64,000 nucleotides of DNA from an uncultured Candidatus Melainabacteria bacterium (GTDB lineage: Bacteria > Cyanobacteriota > Vampirovibrionia > Gastranaerophilales > Gastranaerophilaceae), in assembly GCA_934754775.1 (NCBI GenBank), contig CAKVIM010000005.1, forward strand, positions 1 to 64,000. The letters run 5' to 3'. Under the pieces are notes generated by a model. It saw only the letters and a program-made list of their open reading frames with translations. It was not told where the DNA came from and made no database searches. Made by a program: the position numbers and the translations under genes. Positions 10,362-18,281 of the stretch are shown here, piece after piece. Each line of letters begins with the position of its first letter. Within the stretch, counting starts at the first letter, position 1.

Positions 10362-11288
10362 GTGTTGGATTTTAGTGTTATATTAGAAAAATGCGGAGTG
10401 GGAAAACTTTCTTCGCAAGCTGTTGTTGAAAATATGGCTAATCTAGAGGAGTTTTATGACGCTTCAGAGTTAGTCGAGATTTACAATTACTTTCTTACAA
10501 CTATTGAAGAACCTGAAATCTTAATGTTTGTTATTAAGCTAGCTGACGCTTATAAAGCGGCTTCAACACTTTCTATTTTATTAGATATTCTTTTGTTAAA
10601 AAAAGAGAATATAAAGGATGTTGATAACTTAATTAATGTTAGAGTTTTGGCTGCGAAAGCTATTTCTAATTATAAAGACACATCAACGGTTGGTGCCTTA
10701 CTTTATTGCTTGAATGATAAACATGAAAACTACAAGGTAAGACTCGCTTGTGCGGATGCTTTAGGACGTATTGGAGATAGATTTGCGGTGGAACCATTGA
10801 TTGACGTGGTTAAAGACGAGAACGAAAAATCGGTTTACGTGAAAGAATCCGCTACCGTCGCTCTCGGTCGTATTGGGGATGTCAGTGCTATTGAGCCTTT
10901 GGTTTCTATAATCGAAGGTAAGCAAGGTTTATGGGATAAATTTTCATTTCTGAAAGAACGAATTGTAGAAGCTCTTGGGAAGCTCAATATTAACAATAAA
11001 AGAGTTTTTAATGTGCTTAAACAATCATTAATGGACTCTTCTGCAATGGTTAGGATAAATGCTATCGAAGCGTTGATGAATAGTGAGTATGATGAGGCTG
11101 AAGAGCTGATAAGAACTGCTTTAAAGGACGAGGATGAAGAAGTTCAGCGTAATGCTCTAATTGCTCTGTATAATATGGTTGGAAGGGATATTCTGGATGA
11201 AGTTATATCTTTGCCTGTTTATTCCGAGTTCTTGAAAAATGAAGCATCAGAGCTTATTAAAGAGTATGAGGACGAAGAAAATGACTAG
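10362..11288 (+). CDS. HEAT-repeat protein
   Basis: About 308 residues of HEAT/PBS-lyase-type helical repeats. The clearest units carry CADALGRIGDRFAVEPL and VALGRIGDVSAIEPL, each followed by a second helix. Such proteins act as scaffolds; cyanobacterial relatives include phycobilin lyases, but there is no sign of that role here. I place the start at GTG 10362, six bases after TGGAG; TTG at 10365 is an alternative, and the open frame back to 10335 has no ribosome site. It overlaps queC by 8 bases and heads the queC-DUF366-SPOR operon. Confidence 0.8.
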   Translation: MLDFSVILEKCGVGKLSSQAVVENMANLEEFYDASELVEIYNYFLTTIEEPEILMFVIKLADAYKAASTLSILLDILLLKKENIKDVDNLINVRVLAAKAISNYKDTSTVGALLYCLNDKHENYKVRLACADALGRIGDRFAVEPLIDVVKDENEKSVYVKESATVALGRIGDVSAIEPLVSIIEGKQGLWDKFSFLKERIVEALGKLNINNKRVFNVLKQSLMDSSAMVRINAIEALMNSEYDEAEELIRTALKDEDEEVQRNALIALYNMVGRDILDEVISLPVYSEFLKNEASELIKEYEDEEND

Positions 11289-11946
11289 ATCTATAATTTT
11301 ACTCTCTGGTGGTTTGGATTCACTCGTTGCACTCGGTTACACTAAGGAAAAATACGGTATAGAGTTAGCTTTAACTTTTGATTATGGTCAGAAATCGGCT
11401 TCTCAAGAGATTGCGACTTCGAAGAAAATTGCTGATTATTATCATATTAAAAATAAGGTAATAAAGCTTGATTGGCTAAAAGAGATTACCAAAACAGCAT
11501 TAGTGTCAGAAAAAGATATTCCTGAAGAAGGCTTGGGTACAAAAGAGAGTGCAGCAGCGGTTTGGGTTCCGAACAGAAACGGATTGTTTTTAAATATTGC
11601 CGCTTGTTATGCAGATTCTTTTGGATATGATTACATACTTTATGGTGCGAATAAAGATGAAGGGGAAACTTTTCCTGATAATACCGAAAAATTTAGGAGT
11701 GAAATTTCGAAGGTTTTTGAGACATCTACACTTAAGCAACCTAAAGTTATTGCACCCTTGATTAATTACAGTAAGGATGATATAGTAAGAATTGCAGTGG
11801 AAAATGCTATCCCGCTTGAATTAGTGAGGAGTTGTTATAATTCGGGGGAGAAACATTGCGGAGTCTGTGAGTCCTGCAATCACTTAAAAAAGGCTCTAAT
11901 CGCAAATCAGAGAGAAGATTACATAGATATATTATTTGAAAAATGA
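11281..11946 (+). CDS. queC: 7-cyano-7-deazaguanine synthase
   Basis: QueC converts 7-carboxy-7-deazaguanine to preQ0 with ATP and ammonia in queuosine biosynthesis. The 221-residue protein has the N-type PP-loop SGGLDS near residue 9 and the C-terminal zinc cluster CYNSGEKHCGVCESC. The start is ATG 11281 with GAGGA eight bases upstream; the frame stays open further 5' but without a start signal. It overlaps the HEAT gene by 8 bases and the DUF366 gene by 4. queD, queE and queF were not found in the window. Confidence 0.95.
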   Translation: MTRSIILLSGGLDSLVALGYTKEKYGIELALTFDYGQKSASQEIATSKKIADYYHIKNKVIKLDWLKEITKTALVSEKDIPEEGLGTKESAAAVWVPNRNGLFLNIAACYADSFGYDYILYGANKDEGETFPDNTEKFRSEISKVFETSTLKQPKVIAPLINYSKDDIVRIAVENAIPLELVRSCYNSGEKHCGVCESCNHLKKALIANQREDYIDILFEK

Positions 11947-12500
11947 TGAAAACTAAACTTATTGAAAACGAGATTAAATATATAGGATCGCAACTTGCTC
12001 CACATTGGATTTACAAGAATTTTAAAATGCAAGGTGACGCAATTGTTGCATTCTTAGGCGAATGTAAAGTCGATTTAACAGAAATGGTTGATATTGAGGA
12101 TGTTATAAACAATGAACCAATCTATAGCAAGTATATGCTAAGTTTTATAACCGAACAATTCGGCGTAAACCTTTCTGAAGGAGTATTTAGGCAAAGACTT
12201 TTGATTTGTATTATTAAAGAACTTTTGGAAGAAAGAGGTATCTTTGTTATAAGAAACGGCGATGATTTGATGATTGATGGCAGAAAGCTTTCGGTATCAA
12301 TTGCAACAAAATCTACAACCTCAATTTTAATTCATACCGGTTTGAACATTTTATCAGAAGGTGCACCAGTTAAAGCATCCGGTTTAACAAGTGAACTTGG
12401 TATTACTGATGTTAAAGAATTCGCAATTGAAGTAATGAAGCGTTATTCAGAAGAGATTGAAGATATATTATTAGCGACTACAAAAGTCCGTGGAGTGTGA
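11943..12500 (+). CDS. DUF366 family protein
   Basis: A 185-residue protein matching my memory of the DUF366 family by its order of motifs: GSQLAPHWIY, GDAIVAFLGECKV, MVDIEDV, then RNGDDLMIDGRKLSVSIAT and LIHTGLNI. The function is not established. The family is known to me next to queuosine or deazaguanine genes, and here it overlaps queC by 4 bases, so a role in deazaguanine or tRNA modification is a reasonable inference. Two adjacent ATGs (11943, 11946) are possible starts. Confidence 0.75.
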   Translation: MMKTKLIENEIKYIGSQLAPHWIYKNFKMQGDAIVAFLGECKVDLTEMVDIEDVINNEPIYSKYMLSFITEQFGVNLSEGVFRQRLLICIIKELLEERGIFVIRNGDDLMIDGRKLSVSIATKSTTSILIHTGLNILSEGAPVKASGLTSELGITDVKEFAIEVMKRYSEEIEDILLATTKVRGV

Positions 12501-12505
12501 AAAGA

Positions 12506-13111
12506 ATGGGAAATCAATTTGGTTACAAAAAATATATGAAGAAAGAGGCTCAAAAAGACAACGCTCTTTTAAAGATTTTTATTGTTTCTTTCTTTGGTAT
12601 GCTTCTTGTTTTTACTTTCTTGATAAAGTCCTTTTCTCCGTCCGTTGATACGTCAATCGGTGATTATCAACAAGAAACGGAAACTCAAGATGAAACAAAG
12701 AAAATTGTTGATGACAGATTAGAAATGATTCAGAGTGAAGACCAAGGCAGAAACTTTTCTGACTTGATGTCTAAGCCTGATGATGTGGTAAAGGATACAA
12801 AACAGCCGACAGTAGTTCCGGATAAACTTACAAAAGATACTTCCGCAACTACACCTGATGTGGCACCAACTCCTGCAGCGGATCCTGTTTACAAGGTTTT
12901 TGTAGGTTCTTATACATCTGCGGAACAGGCTAAAGTTGCAAAAGATATTATTCAAGAATCCGGAAGTGGCTTGAATCCGATTGTTAAGTGTATCGGTTCA
13001 AACAGCTATACTTTACAAGTCGGTATATTTAAAAACAAACAAAGTGCGGAATCTTTGTTATACACAGTACAACAAAATCACCTTCCTGGTAGAATTGTAC
13101 AAGATTATTAA
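12506..13111 (+). CDS. SPOR-domain membrane protein
   Basis: A bitopic inner-membrane protein of about 201 residues. One membrane helix (IFIVSFFGMLLVFTFLI) lies near residues 24-40, a Thr/Pro/Asp-rich periplasmic linker follows, and a SPOR domain (YKVFVGSYTSAEQAKVAK to the C terminus) occupies the last 75 residues. SPOR domains bind denuded peptidoglycan, often at division sites. GGAG at 12492 supports ATG 12506; a GTG at 12497 overlapping the DUF366 stop is also possible. It ends the queC operon. Confidence 0.82.
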   Translation: MGNQFGYKKYMKKEAQKDNALLKIFIVSFFGMLLVFTFLIKSFSPSVDTSIGDYQQETETQDETKKIVDDRLEMIQSEDQGRNFSDLMSKPDDVVKDTKQPTVVPDKLTKDTSATTPDVAPTPAADPVYKVFVGSYTSAEQAKVAKDIIQESGSGLNPIVKCIGSNSYTLQVGIFKNKQSAESLLYTVQQNHLPGRIVQDY

Positions 13112-13175
13112 TATTTAGAAAAAAATCTTTACATCCTGAAATATTTTGATTTTTTTTGAATATTTTATGATACAT

Positions 13176-13181
13176 TATAAT
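13176..13181 (+). promoter_or_regulatory. Possible -10 box before the winged-helix gene
   Basis: TATAAT at 13176-13181 lies in an AT-rich gap 61 bases before the ATG at 13243. No convincing -35 at 17 bases was seen (the nearest TTGAAT is 14 bases away), so only the -10 is proposed. Confidence 0.35.
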
Positions 13182-13242
13182 AAAGAAATCCGTAATGGGG
13201 AATTAAGTAAGACTATCACAGGTTATATATAGGAGATAATTA

Positions 13243-13842
13243 ATGCCTAATTATTTGACTAAGGAAGAGATAAGACAGTGGAGAAGTTCTTTGGAAAAAA
13301 TTACGCTCGAAGAGTTCGCAGCGAGATTAGGAAAAGAAGTTGAAGAAAGCAAGCCGACAAATGATGTAGTTGATATTGTTATGTCAAAAGGTACTTCATC
13401 TAGCACAAACAGAAATATGAAAGACGGATTCTCTAAAATTGCTCAACGAGCTTTTGAAAGAGAAAGACAAATTTCTCATACACCGTTTTCTGTAAGCAGA
13501 AAAAATACTCAGTCAAATAAGGCTCCTATTGCTAAAGCTGAACCAAAGGCAGAAAAAGCAGCTCCTAAAAAGTCTTTGAAAACTGTTTTGGAAAAAGTTG
13601 AAGAGTTAAATATTAAAAAAGATGTTCAAATTGTTCTTAAAAAGTCTTTAACTGATAGAGAGCAAATGGTTTTTGAATACTTCTTAAATAATGTCGGTAA
13701 AACTGTTTATGCTAAAGATTTAGCTAGTTTGTTAGATTTGCCGAGAGATTATATTTACAAATACATCAAAAACTTGAGAGCAAAAATTGAGGGTGACAAG
13801 TTGAAAAACGTTCCATCAGGTGGATTCGTTTTAACTGAGTAA
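13243..13842 (+). CDS. Winged-helix DNA-binding protein
   Basis: A 199-residue protein. The N-terminal part is charged and partly disordered (Lys/Ala/Pro-rich around residues 85-110). The last 65 residues resemble the OmpR-type C-terminal winged helix: LTDREQMVFEYFLNNVGKTV, a recognition-helix region with YIYKYIKNLRAKIEGD, and the wing GGFVL. There is no receiver domain. A good GGAG site precedes the ATG. The next gene starts one base after its stop, so the two are translationally coupled. Likely a transcription regulator; the target is unknown. Confidence 0.65.
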   Translation: MPNYLTKEEIRQWRSSLEKITLEEFAARLGKEVEESKPTNDVVDIVMSKGTSSSTNRNMKDGFSKIAQRAFERERQISHTPFSVSRKNTQSNKAPIAKAEPKAEKAAPKKSLKTVLEKVEELNIKKDVQIVLKKSLTDREQMVFEYFLNNVGKTVYAKDLASLLDLPRDYIYKYIKNLRAKIEGDKLKNVPSGGFVLTE

Positions 13843-13843
13843 T

Positions 13844-14935
13844 ATGAAAGTAGTTAATTTACTTGAATTTCTGAATAGTGCAAAAGATTTGTTCACTTTG
13901 CCTTATGCAAAATGTGACGATAATTTGGTGAATTTTCTCGATTTGATGGTTGAAGACGAACAGTTTACTCAGAAAATTGATTTGGGTATTATGTATGTAA
14001 ACCAAAAGAGTTTTGATCAGTTTACAATTGTTGATGGGCTTAATAGGCTGCTTTCACTTTCATTATTGCTTCATGCTGTTTGTGAATGCTACAAAAAGAC
14101 TACAGAGCAAAACAACAAAGCAATTAAAGTTATAAGAAAAAAATATTTGATTAGCGGTTCTCATTCAAAACTTCGTTTAAATGAGGCTGATAATATTATC
14201 TATAATAAGATTATTAATGGTGAAAGACTTTCAGGACACGAAAAAAATACACCGATGTTCAGGCTTTTGCACAATTTCTGGACTCAAATAAAAGAGGAAA
14301 AGCTGCAAGCGTCAAATATATTTACTATGCTTAAGAAAATTACGGTTACTCTTGTTGAAACAGACACTGTTTCCAAGAGAAATCTGTATTACAAACTCAA
14401 TTCTGCACGTAACTTGAACCAAATTGAGCTTATTGATGACTTCTTAACGGAAAATGGCGTTCAAAAAGAGTGGGAAAATCTAAAAAAACACTATTTGCCA
14501 ACAGATAATGATATAAAATTGTTCTTGAAGGACTTTTTTGTAACTAAATTTAATTACAAGAAGTTTAATCCTGAGAGGCTCTATGAGAGCTTTGTTAATT
14601 ATTTTGAGACAATGATGCAATATATGCCGAAAGATGTCTTAATGAAGCGTATAACTCGCTCTGCTTCATTGTATCACAATATCATTAATGTTAATTTTAA
14701 AGAAGATGGTATCAAGCAGGCATTTATTCAAATAAAAATGCATTCGGGTGAGGATACATTTGCTTATATTTTAGATGTCTATGAAGATTATGTGGATAAC
14801 AATATCTCTGAATCAACATTTCTAGAAATCCTTAATACAATAGATGAGTATTTGAGAAACCGCAAAAATACTGATAATGACATCGAATTCAATGAACTTA
14901 TAAGGTATTTGAATGCATTTATTACATGTAAATAG
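13844..14935 (+). CDS. Degenerate DUF262-like protein
   Basis: A 363-residue protein with DUF262/ParB-like-fold traits: FTIVDGLNRLLSLSLLLHAV near residues 60-79 aligns with the DUF262 core (I)VDGQQRLTTL, and YYKLNSARNLNQIELIDDF with the later N-rich block. The catalytic DGQQR is changed to DGLNR (residues 64-68) and no C-terminal HNH (DUF1524) half is seen, so nuclease or NTPase activity as in GmrSD is doubtful. It is coupled to the winged-helix gene (1-base gap). A defence ancestry with a housekeeping or regulatory role is inference. Confidence 0.6.
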   Translation: MKVVNLLEFLNSAKDLFTLPYAKCDDNLVNFLDLMVEDEQFTQKIDLGIMYVNQKSFDQFTIVDGLNRLLSLSLLLHAVCECYKKTTEQNNKAIKVIRKKYLISGSHSKLRLNEADNIIYNKIINGERLSGHEKNTPMFRLLHNFWTQIKEEKLQASNIFTMLKKITVTLVETDTVSKRNLYYKLNSARNLNQIELIDDFLTENGVQKEWENLKKHYLPTDNDIKLFLKDFFVTKFNYKKFNPERLYESFVNYFETMMQYMPKDVLMKRITRSASLYHNIINVNFKEDGIKQAFIQIKMHSGEDTFAYILDVYEDYVDNNISESTFLEILNTIDEYLRNRKNTDNDIEFNELIRYLNAFITCK

Positions 14936-14976
14936 GTATTAGGAAAATACATTAACAACAAATTTTCTGCTCGTTC

Positions 14977-14994
14977 TATACTATAAATATAGAC
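14977..14994 (+). promoter_or_regulatory. Weak variant of the shared upstream element
   Basis: ATACTATAAATATAGAC at this site resembles the 16-bp element found before three other genes and lies 40 bases before the 15035 start. With several differences it may simply be an AT-rich -10 region. Confidence 0.25.
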
Positions 14995-15034
14995 TGGAAT
15001 TAAGGATTATTTTATAGTATGGAGGTGTATTTTT

Positions 15035-15322
15035 ATGAATAGTTATCGTAACCTATTGTCGTATTCACAAGAAGTATTCGACGAATTGCATACGATAGAT
15101 TCAATTGTGCAGTTGACCAAACAGTCGTGCGAAGAGCGAGAATTCAGCGGGAAATATTATGATATTCCGGCTGACAAGTCTGTTAGACTAAGTGCTGAAC
15201 GCAATCACTACATCAATATGCTGAACATATTATCTGAACGAATTTCTAATATGATTAGCTTAAACCTTTCTATGGAAAATGAAATTATGTTACAGCAAAA
15301 CTCCAACAATTGCAGCGGATAA
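15035..15322 (+). CDS. Small helical hypothetical protein
   Basis: A 95-residue predicted helical protein of unknown function, with a single Cys in each half and the segment RLSAERNHYINMLNILSERI. A strong GGAGG site precedes the ATG at 15035, which supports expression. Its 3' end overlaps the convergent nucleoside transporter gene by 33 bases. No family was recognised. Confidence 0.65.
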   Translation: MNSYRNLLSYSQEVFDELHTIDSIVQLTKQSCEEREFSGKYYDIPADKSVRLSAERNHYINMLNILSERISNMISLNLSMENEIMLQQNSNNCSG

Positions 15323-16558
15323 GTAGCAGCTTAGGGTACCGCAAATAAGAGCTCTTAAGCCTAATCTTGCTAAGTTCTTCTTTTGGTTCGGTGCAAGTTC
15401 GCCGATACCACCAATTTGAATAGCGATAGAGCCAAAGTTTCCGAAACTGCAAAGTGCAAAGCTTGCAAGCATAAAGCTTTTAGGATCAAGAGTCTGTGCA
15501 ACGTGAGTTAAGCCGACATATGCTACCATTTCGTTTAGAACAAGCTTTGTACCCATTAACGCACCGACAGTTGATGCGTCGTGCAACGGTACGCCGATTA
15601 TTATTGCGAATACTGCGAATATTTTACCAAGAATTAATTTTAATGATAAGTGACTCAAGAAGGTTAAGTGTGAGCATCCAGGGATGTAGTTATAGCAGAA
15701 CATGCCGCCAAGACCTAAAATCCAATCAATGAACGCTACTAGTGCTACAAGTGCTAAAATCATCGCTGTAACATTGATAGCGACTTTCATACCTTCTGAA
15801 GCACCATTTGAAATTGCTTCAAATACGTTTGCGAAAGTTCTTCTCTTAGATATTCTGATATGATCTCTAGTTTCAGGTTCACCAGTTTCCGGATAAACGA
15901 TTTTAGTCAATATCATTGCCCCAGGAGCAGCCATTATTGATGAAGCTAGTATGTAATGAGCAGGAATTCCCATTCCTATATAGATAGGCATTATAGCACC
16001 TGATATACAAGCCATACTGCCTGCCATTGATGCTAAAAGCTCAGAACGAGTAAGTTTTTCCAAATATGGTTTAATCATAATTTGTGCAGTGATTTGACCT
16101 ACAAAGGAGCTTGCAACGTTAGAAAGGGCTTCTGCACCTGATATATGCATTATTTTGTTCATCGCTTTACCAAGAACAGCGACAATTCTTTGCATAATTC
16201 CGTAATAATAAAGAATATTAACCAGAACCATCATAAATATGTTTGTGCAAATTAGCTGTACTGCAAAAATCGTTCCACCTTTTCCAAAAAGTTCAATCAA
16301 ACGGTTATTTTCTAATAAAGCACCAAATACAAACAAACCGCCTTCTGTTGCGAATTCTAGGATTTTTTGGATAAATGTACCAATCATTAGGAACATTTTT
16401 TCGCCAATCGGAACTTTGAAAATAAATACTGCCAATAGTATTTGAAGTAAAAAGCCAGTACCAACAGTTTTGTAGTTGATAGCTTTTCTATTATTTGACA
16501 TTGCAAAAACGATTGCAAATATTACTAAAATCCCGATAATTCCGATAAATCTTTCCAT
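15290..16558 (-). CDS. CNT-family nucleoside transporter
   Basis: A 422-residue polytopic inner-membrane protein of the concentrative nucleoside transporter (NupC) family. Seen are SGAEALSNVASSFVGQ of the first hairpin loop, the RSELLASMAGSMA and IYIGMGIPAHYILASSIMAAP segments, LNEMVAYVGL, and the C-terminal SFGNFGSIAIQIGG. In the first hairpin the usual GQTEAP is GQITAQ (residues 154-159), so the nucleoside-contacting Glu is Thr. That suggests altered substrate choice. The ATG follows AAGGAG. Confidence 0.88.
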   Translation of the reverse strand: MERFIGIIGILVIFAIVFAMSNNRKAINYKTVGTGFLLQILLAVFIFKVPIGEKMFLMIGTFIQKILEFATEGGLFVFGALLENNRLIELFGKGGTIFAVQLICTNIFMMVLVNILYYYGIMQRIVAVLGKAMNKIMHISGAEALSNVASSFVGQITAQIMIKPYLEKLTRSELLASMAGSMACISGAIMPIYIGMGIPAHYILASSIMAAPGAMILTKIVYPETGEPETRDHIRISKRRTFANVFEAISNGASEGMKVAINVTAMILALVALVAFIDWILGLGGMFCYNYIPGCSHLTFLSHLSLKLILGKIFAVFAIIIGVPLHDASTVGALMGTKLVLNEMVAYVGLTHVAQTLDPKSFMLASFALCSFGNFGSIAIQIGGIGELAPNQKKNLARLGLRALICGTLSCYLSAAIVGVLL

Positions 16559-16613
16559 TCAAACTCCTTGATATTCTATGCGAATAATTCTAACATAAAA
16601 TAGTTATTGGTGC

Positions 16614-16653
16614 AAAAAATTACACCCTATCAATGTTTGATAAGGTGCAATTT
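16614..16653 (-). terminator. Terminator after gcvPA
   Basis: On the minus strand a 15-bp stem with one or two mismatches (ATTGCACCTTATCAA with TTGATAGGGTGTAAT, 3-base loop) is followed by TTTTTT. It lies right after the gcvPA stop, ending the gcvT-gcvH-gcvPA operon before the transporter gene. Confidence 0.85.
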
Positions 16654-16656
16654 TAA

Positions 16657-17895
16657 TTATAAAGCTTCTATATAATCTAATATCTCTTCTTCAGTATTCA
16701 TTTCTGTAGCACAGATTAAAACTCTTCTGTCATCAAGTTTTATCCCACCTAAAATGTTTGCATTCTTCAATTTGTCTAGATAATTGTCTGCATTTTCAAC
16801 TTCTACAACAAATTCATTGAAGAAATTTTTGTTCATTGTTCTAATTCCCTTGCCTTTTAGCATTTTAGATAATGCATGAGCAAGGTTTGCTGATATAACA
16901 GATGCTTGTCTGAATCCTTTTTCGCCCAATAAGCTCAGATAAAGAGTCGCAGAAAGTGCAACCAGCGATTGATTAGAACAAATATTACTTGTAGCTTTTT
17001 CTCTTTTGATGTGTTGTTCTCTTGTTTGGATAGTGAGCGTAAATGCTTGTTTCCCATCAGCATCTAATGTTCTACCTACCAAACGTCCTGGAAGTTGACG
17101 CATGTATGCTTCTTTACAAGCCATATATCCTGCGTGCGGGCCGCCAAAACTCATTGGAACGCCAAGTGGTTGGATGTCACCAACAACGATATCAGCTTCT
17201 GTCGGTGGTTTAATTAGAGCCAATGCAGAAAGGTTTGCACACACGATAAATATTGTTTCAGGTTTCTTTAATTCTGTTATTTCTCCGAAATAATCAGGAT
17301 CTTGAACCAAAACGCAGCAATAATCTGCAGTATTTTCAGGTAGTTCATCAAACCATTCAAGCTCAATATTTTGTGCCCAAGCATATGTTTTAATTACTTC
17401 TGCATACTCCGGATTGATTCTTTTTGAAATAAGAGCCTTATTTTTTTTACCTCGAGCAATTCTATGCGACATTAAGACAGCTTCAGCACAAGCAGAACCG
17501 CCATCGTACATAGATGCGTTAGCTATATCCATGCCTGTTAAACGAGAAATCATTGTTTGATATTCATAAATAATTTGCAATGTTCCTTGAGAAATTTCCG
17601 GCTGATAAGGTGTATACGCAGTCAAGAACTCAAATCTTTCTGCGACATAGTTTACTGCCGCAGGTATAAACTTATTGTAAACTCCGCCACCTATGAAACT
17701 AGAATATCCAACTTTGTTTTGTGTAGCCAAAGCTTTGATTTTGCGTTGAGTTTCCATTTCGCTAAGCGGGTTTGTTAATTCAAAATTCTTAATTTGAATC
17801 GGAATCTGTTTAAACAAATCCTCTAACGTCATACAAGAGAGTTCTTTAAGCATTTGCTCTCTTATTTCATCTGTATGTGCTAAAAAGTTTTTCAT
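16657..17895 (-). CDS. gcvPA: Glycine dehydrogenase (decarboxylating) subunit 1
   Basis: Subunit 1 of the two-subunit P protein that decarboxylates glycine on PLP and passes the aminomethyl group to lipoyl-GcvH. The 412-residue protein shows the family segments GGGVYNKFIPAAVNY, PYQPEISQGTLQ, GDIQPLGVPMSFGGPHAGYMA and RTREQHIKREKATSNICSNQ (key residues given). It is slightly short of the usual 440-450. The PLP-lysine subunit GcvPB is not encoded next to it. The ATG overlaps the gcvH stop by one base. Confidence 0.95.
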   Translation of the reverse strand: MKNFLAHTDEIREQMLKELSCMTLEDLFKQIPIQIKNFELTNPLSEMETQRKIKALATQNKVGYSSFIGGGVYNKFIPAAVNYVAERFEFLTAYTPYQPEISQGTLQIIYEYQTMISRLTGMDIANASMYDGGSACAEAVLMSHRIARGKKNKALISKRINPEYAEVIKTYAWAQNIELEWFDELPENTADYCCVLVQDPDYFGEITELKKPETIFIVCANLSALALIKPPTEADIVVGDIQPLGVPMSFGGPHAGYMACKEAYMRQLPGRLVGRTLDADGKQAFTLTIQTREQHIKREKATSNICSNQSLVALSATLYLSLLGEKGFRQASVISANLAHALSKMLKGKGIRTMNKNFFNEFVVEVENADNYLDKLKNANILGGIKLDDRRVLICATEMNTEEEILDYIEAL

Positions 17896-18269
17896 TATTC
17901 AATTTCTTCTTTATAATCTGAGTAGTCTAACAAATCTGAGAATTCAAGCTGATCAGCAGCTGATTCTATTTTGATGAACCATTTATCTTCGTAACCTTCA
18001 TCGTTTAATAGTTCCGGGCTATCAACAATAGATTCGTTAATCTCAACTACTTTGCCTGAAATTGGCATATAAACTTCAGAAGCAGCTTTAACTGATTCAA
18101 CAGTCGCAAAAGCTTCTCCCTTAGAAAATTCTGTACCCACTTCAGGAAGTTCCACAAAAACTATATCTCCAAGTTGTTGTATTGCATAATCTGTAATACC
18201 AACTTCATATTTATCGCCTATTTCAAGGACATATTCATGAGTTTTTGAGCATAACATATTTTCGTTCAT
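17895..18269 (-). CDS. gcvH: Glycine cleavage system H protein
   Basis: The lipoyl carrier of the glycine cleavage system, 124 residues. The lipoylation site is the Lys in ATVESVKAASEVYMP, within the typical GDIVFVELPEVG...GKVVEIN domain. It lies between gcvT (12-base gap) and gcvPA (one-base overlap), with AAGGAG before the ATG, so the three proteins are made from one transcript. Confidence 0.96.
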   Translation of the reverse strand: MNENMLCSKTHEYVLEIGDKYEVGITDYAIQQLGDIVFVELPEVGTEFSKGEAFATVESVKAASEVYMPISGKVVEINESIVDSPELLNDEGYEDKWFIKIESAADQLEFSDLLDYSDYKEEIE

Positions 18270-18281
18270 TAAATTTCTCCT

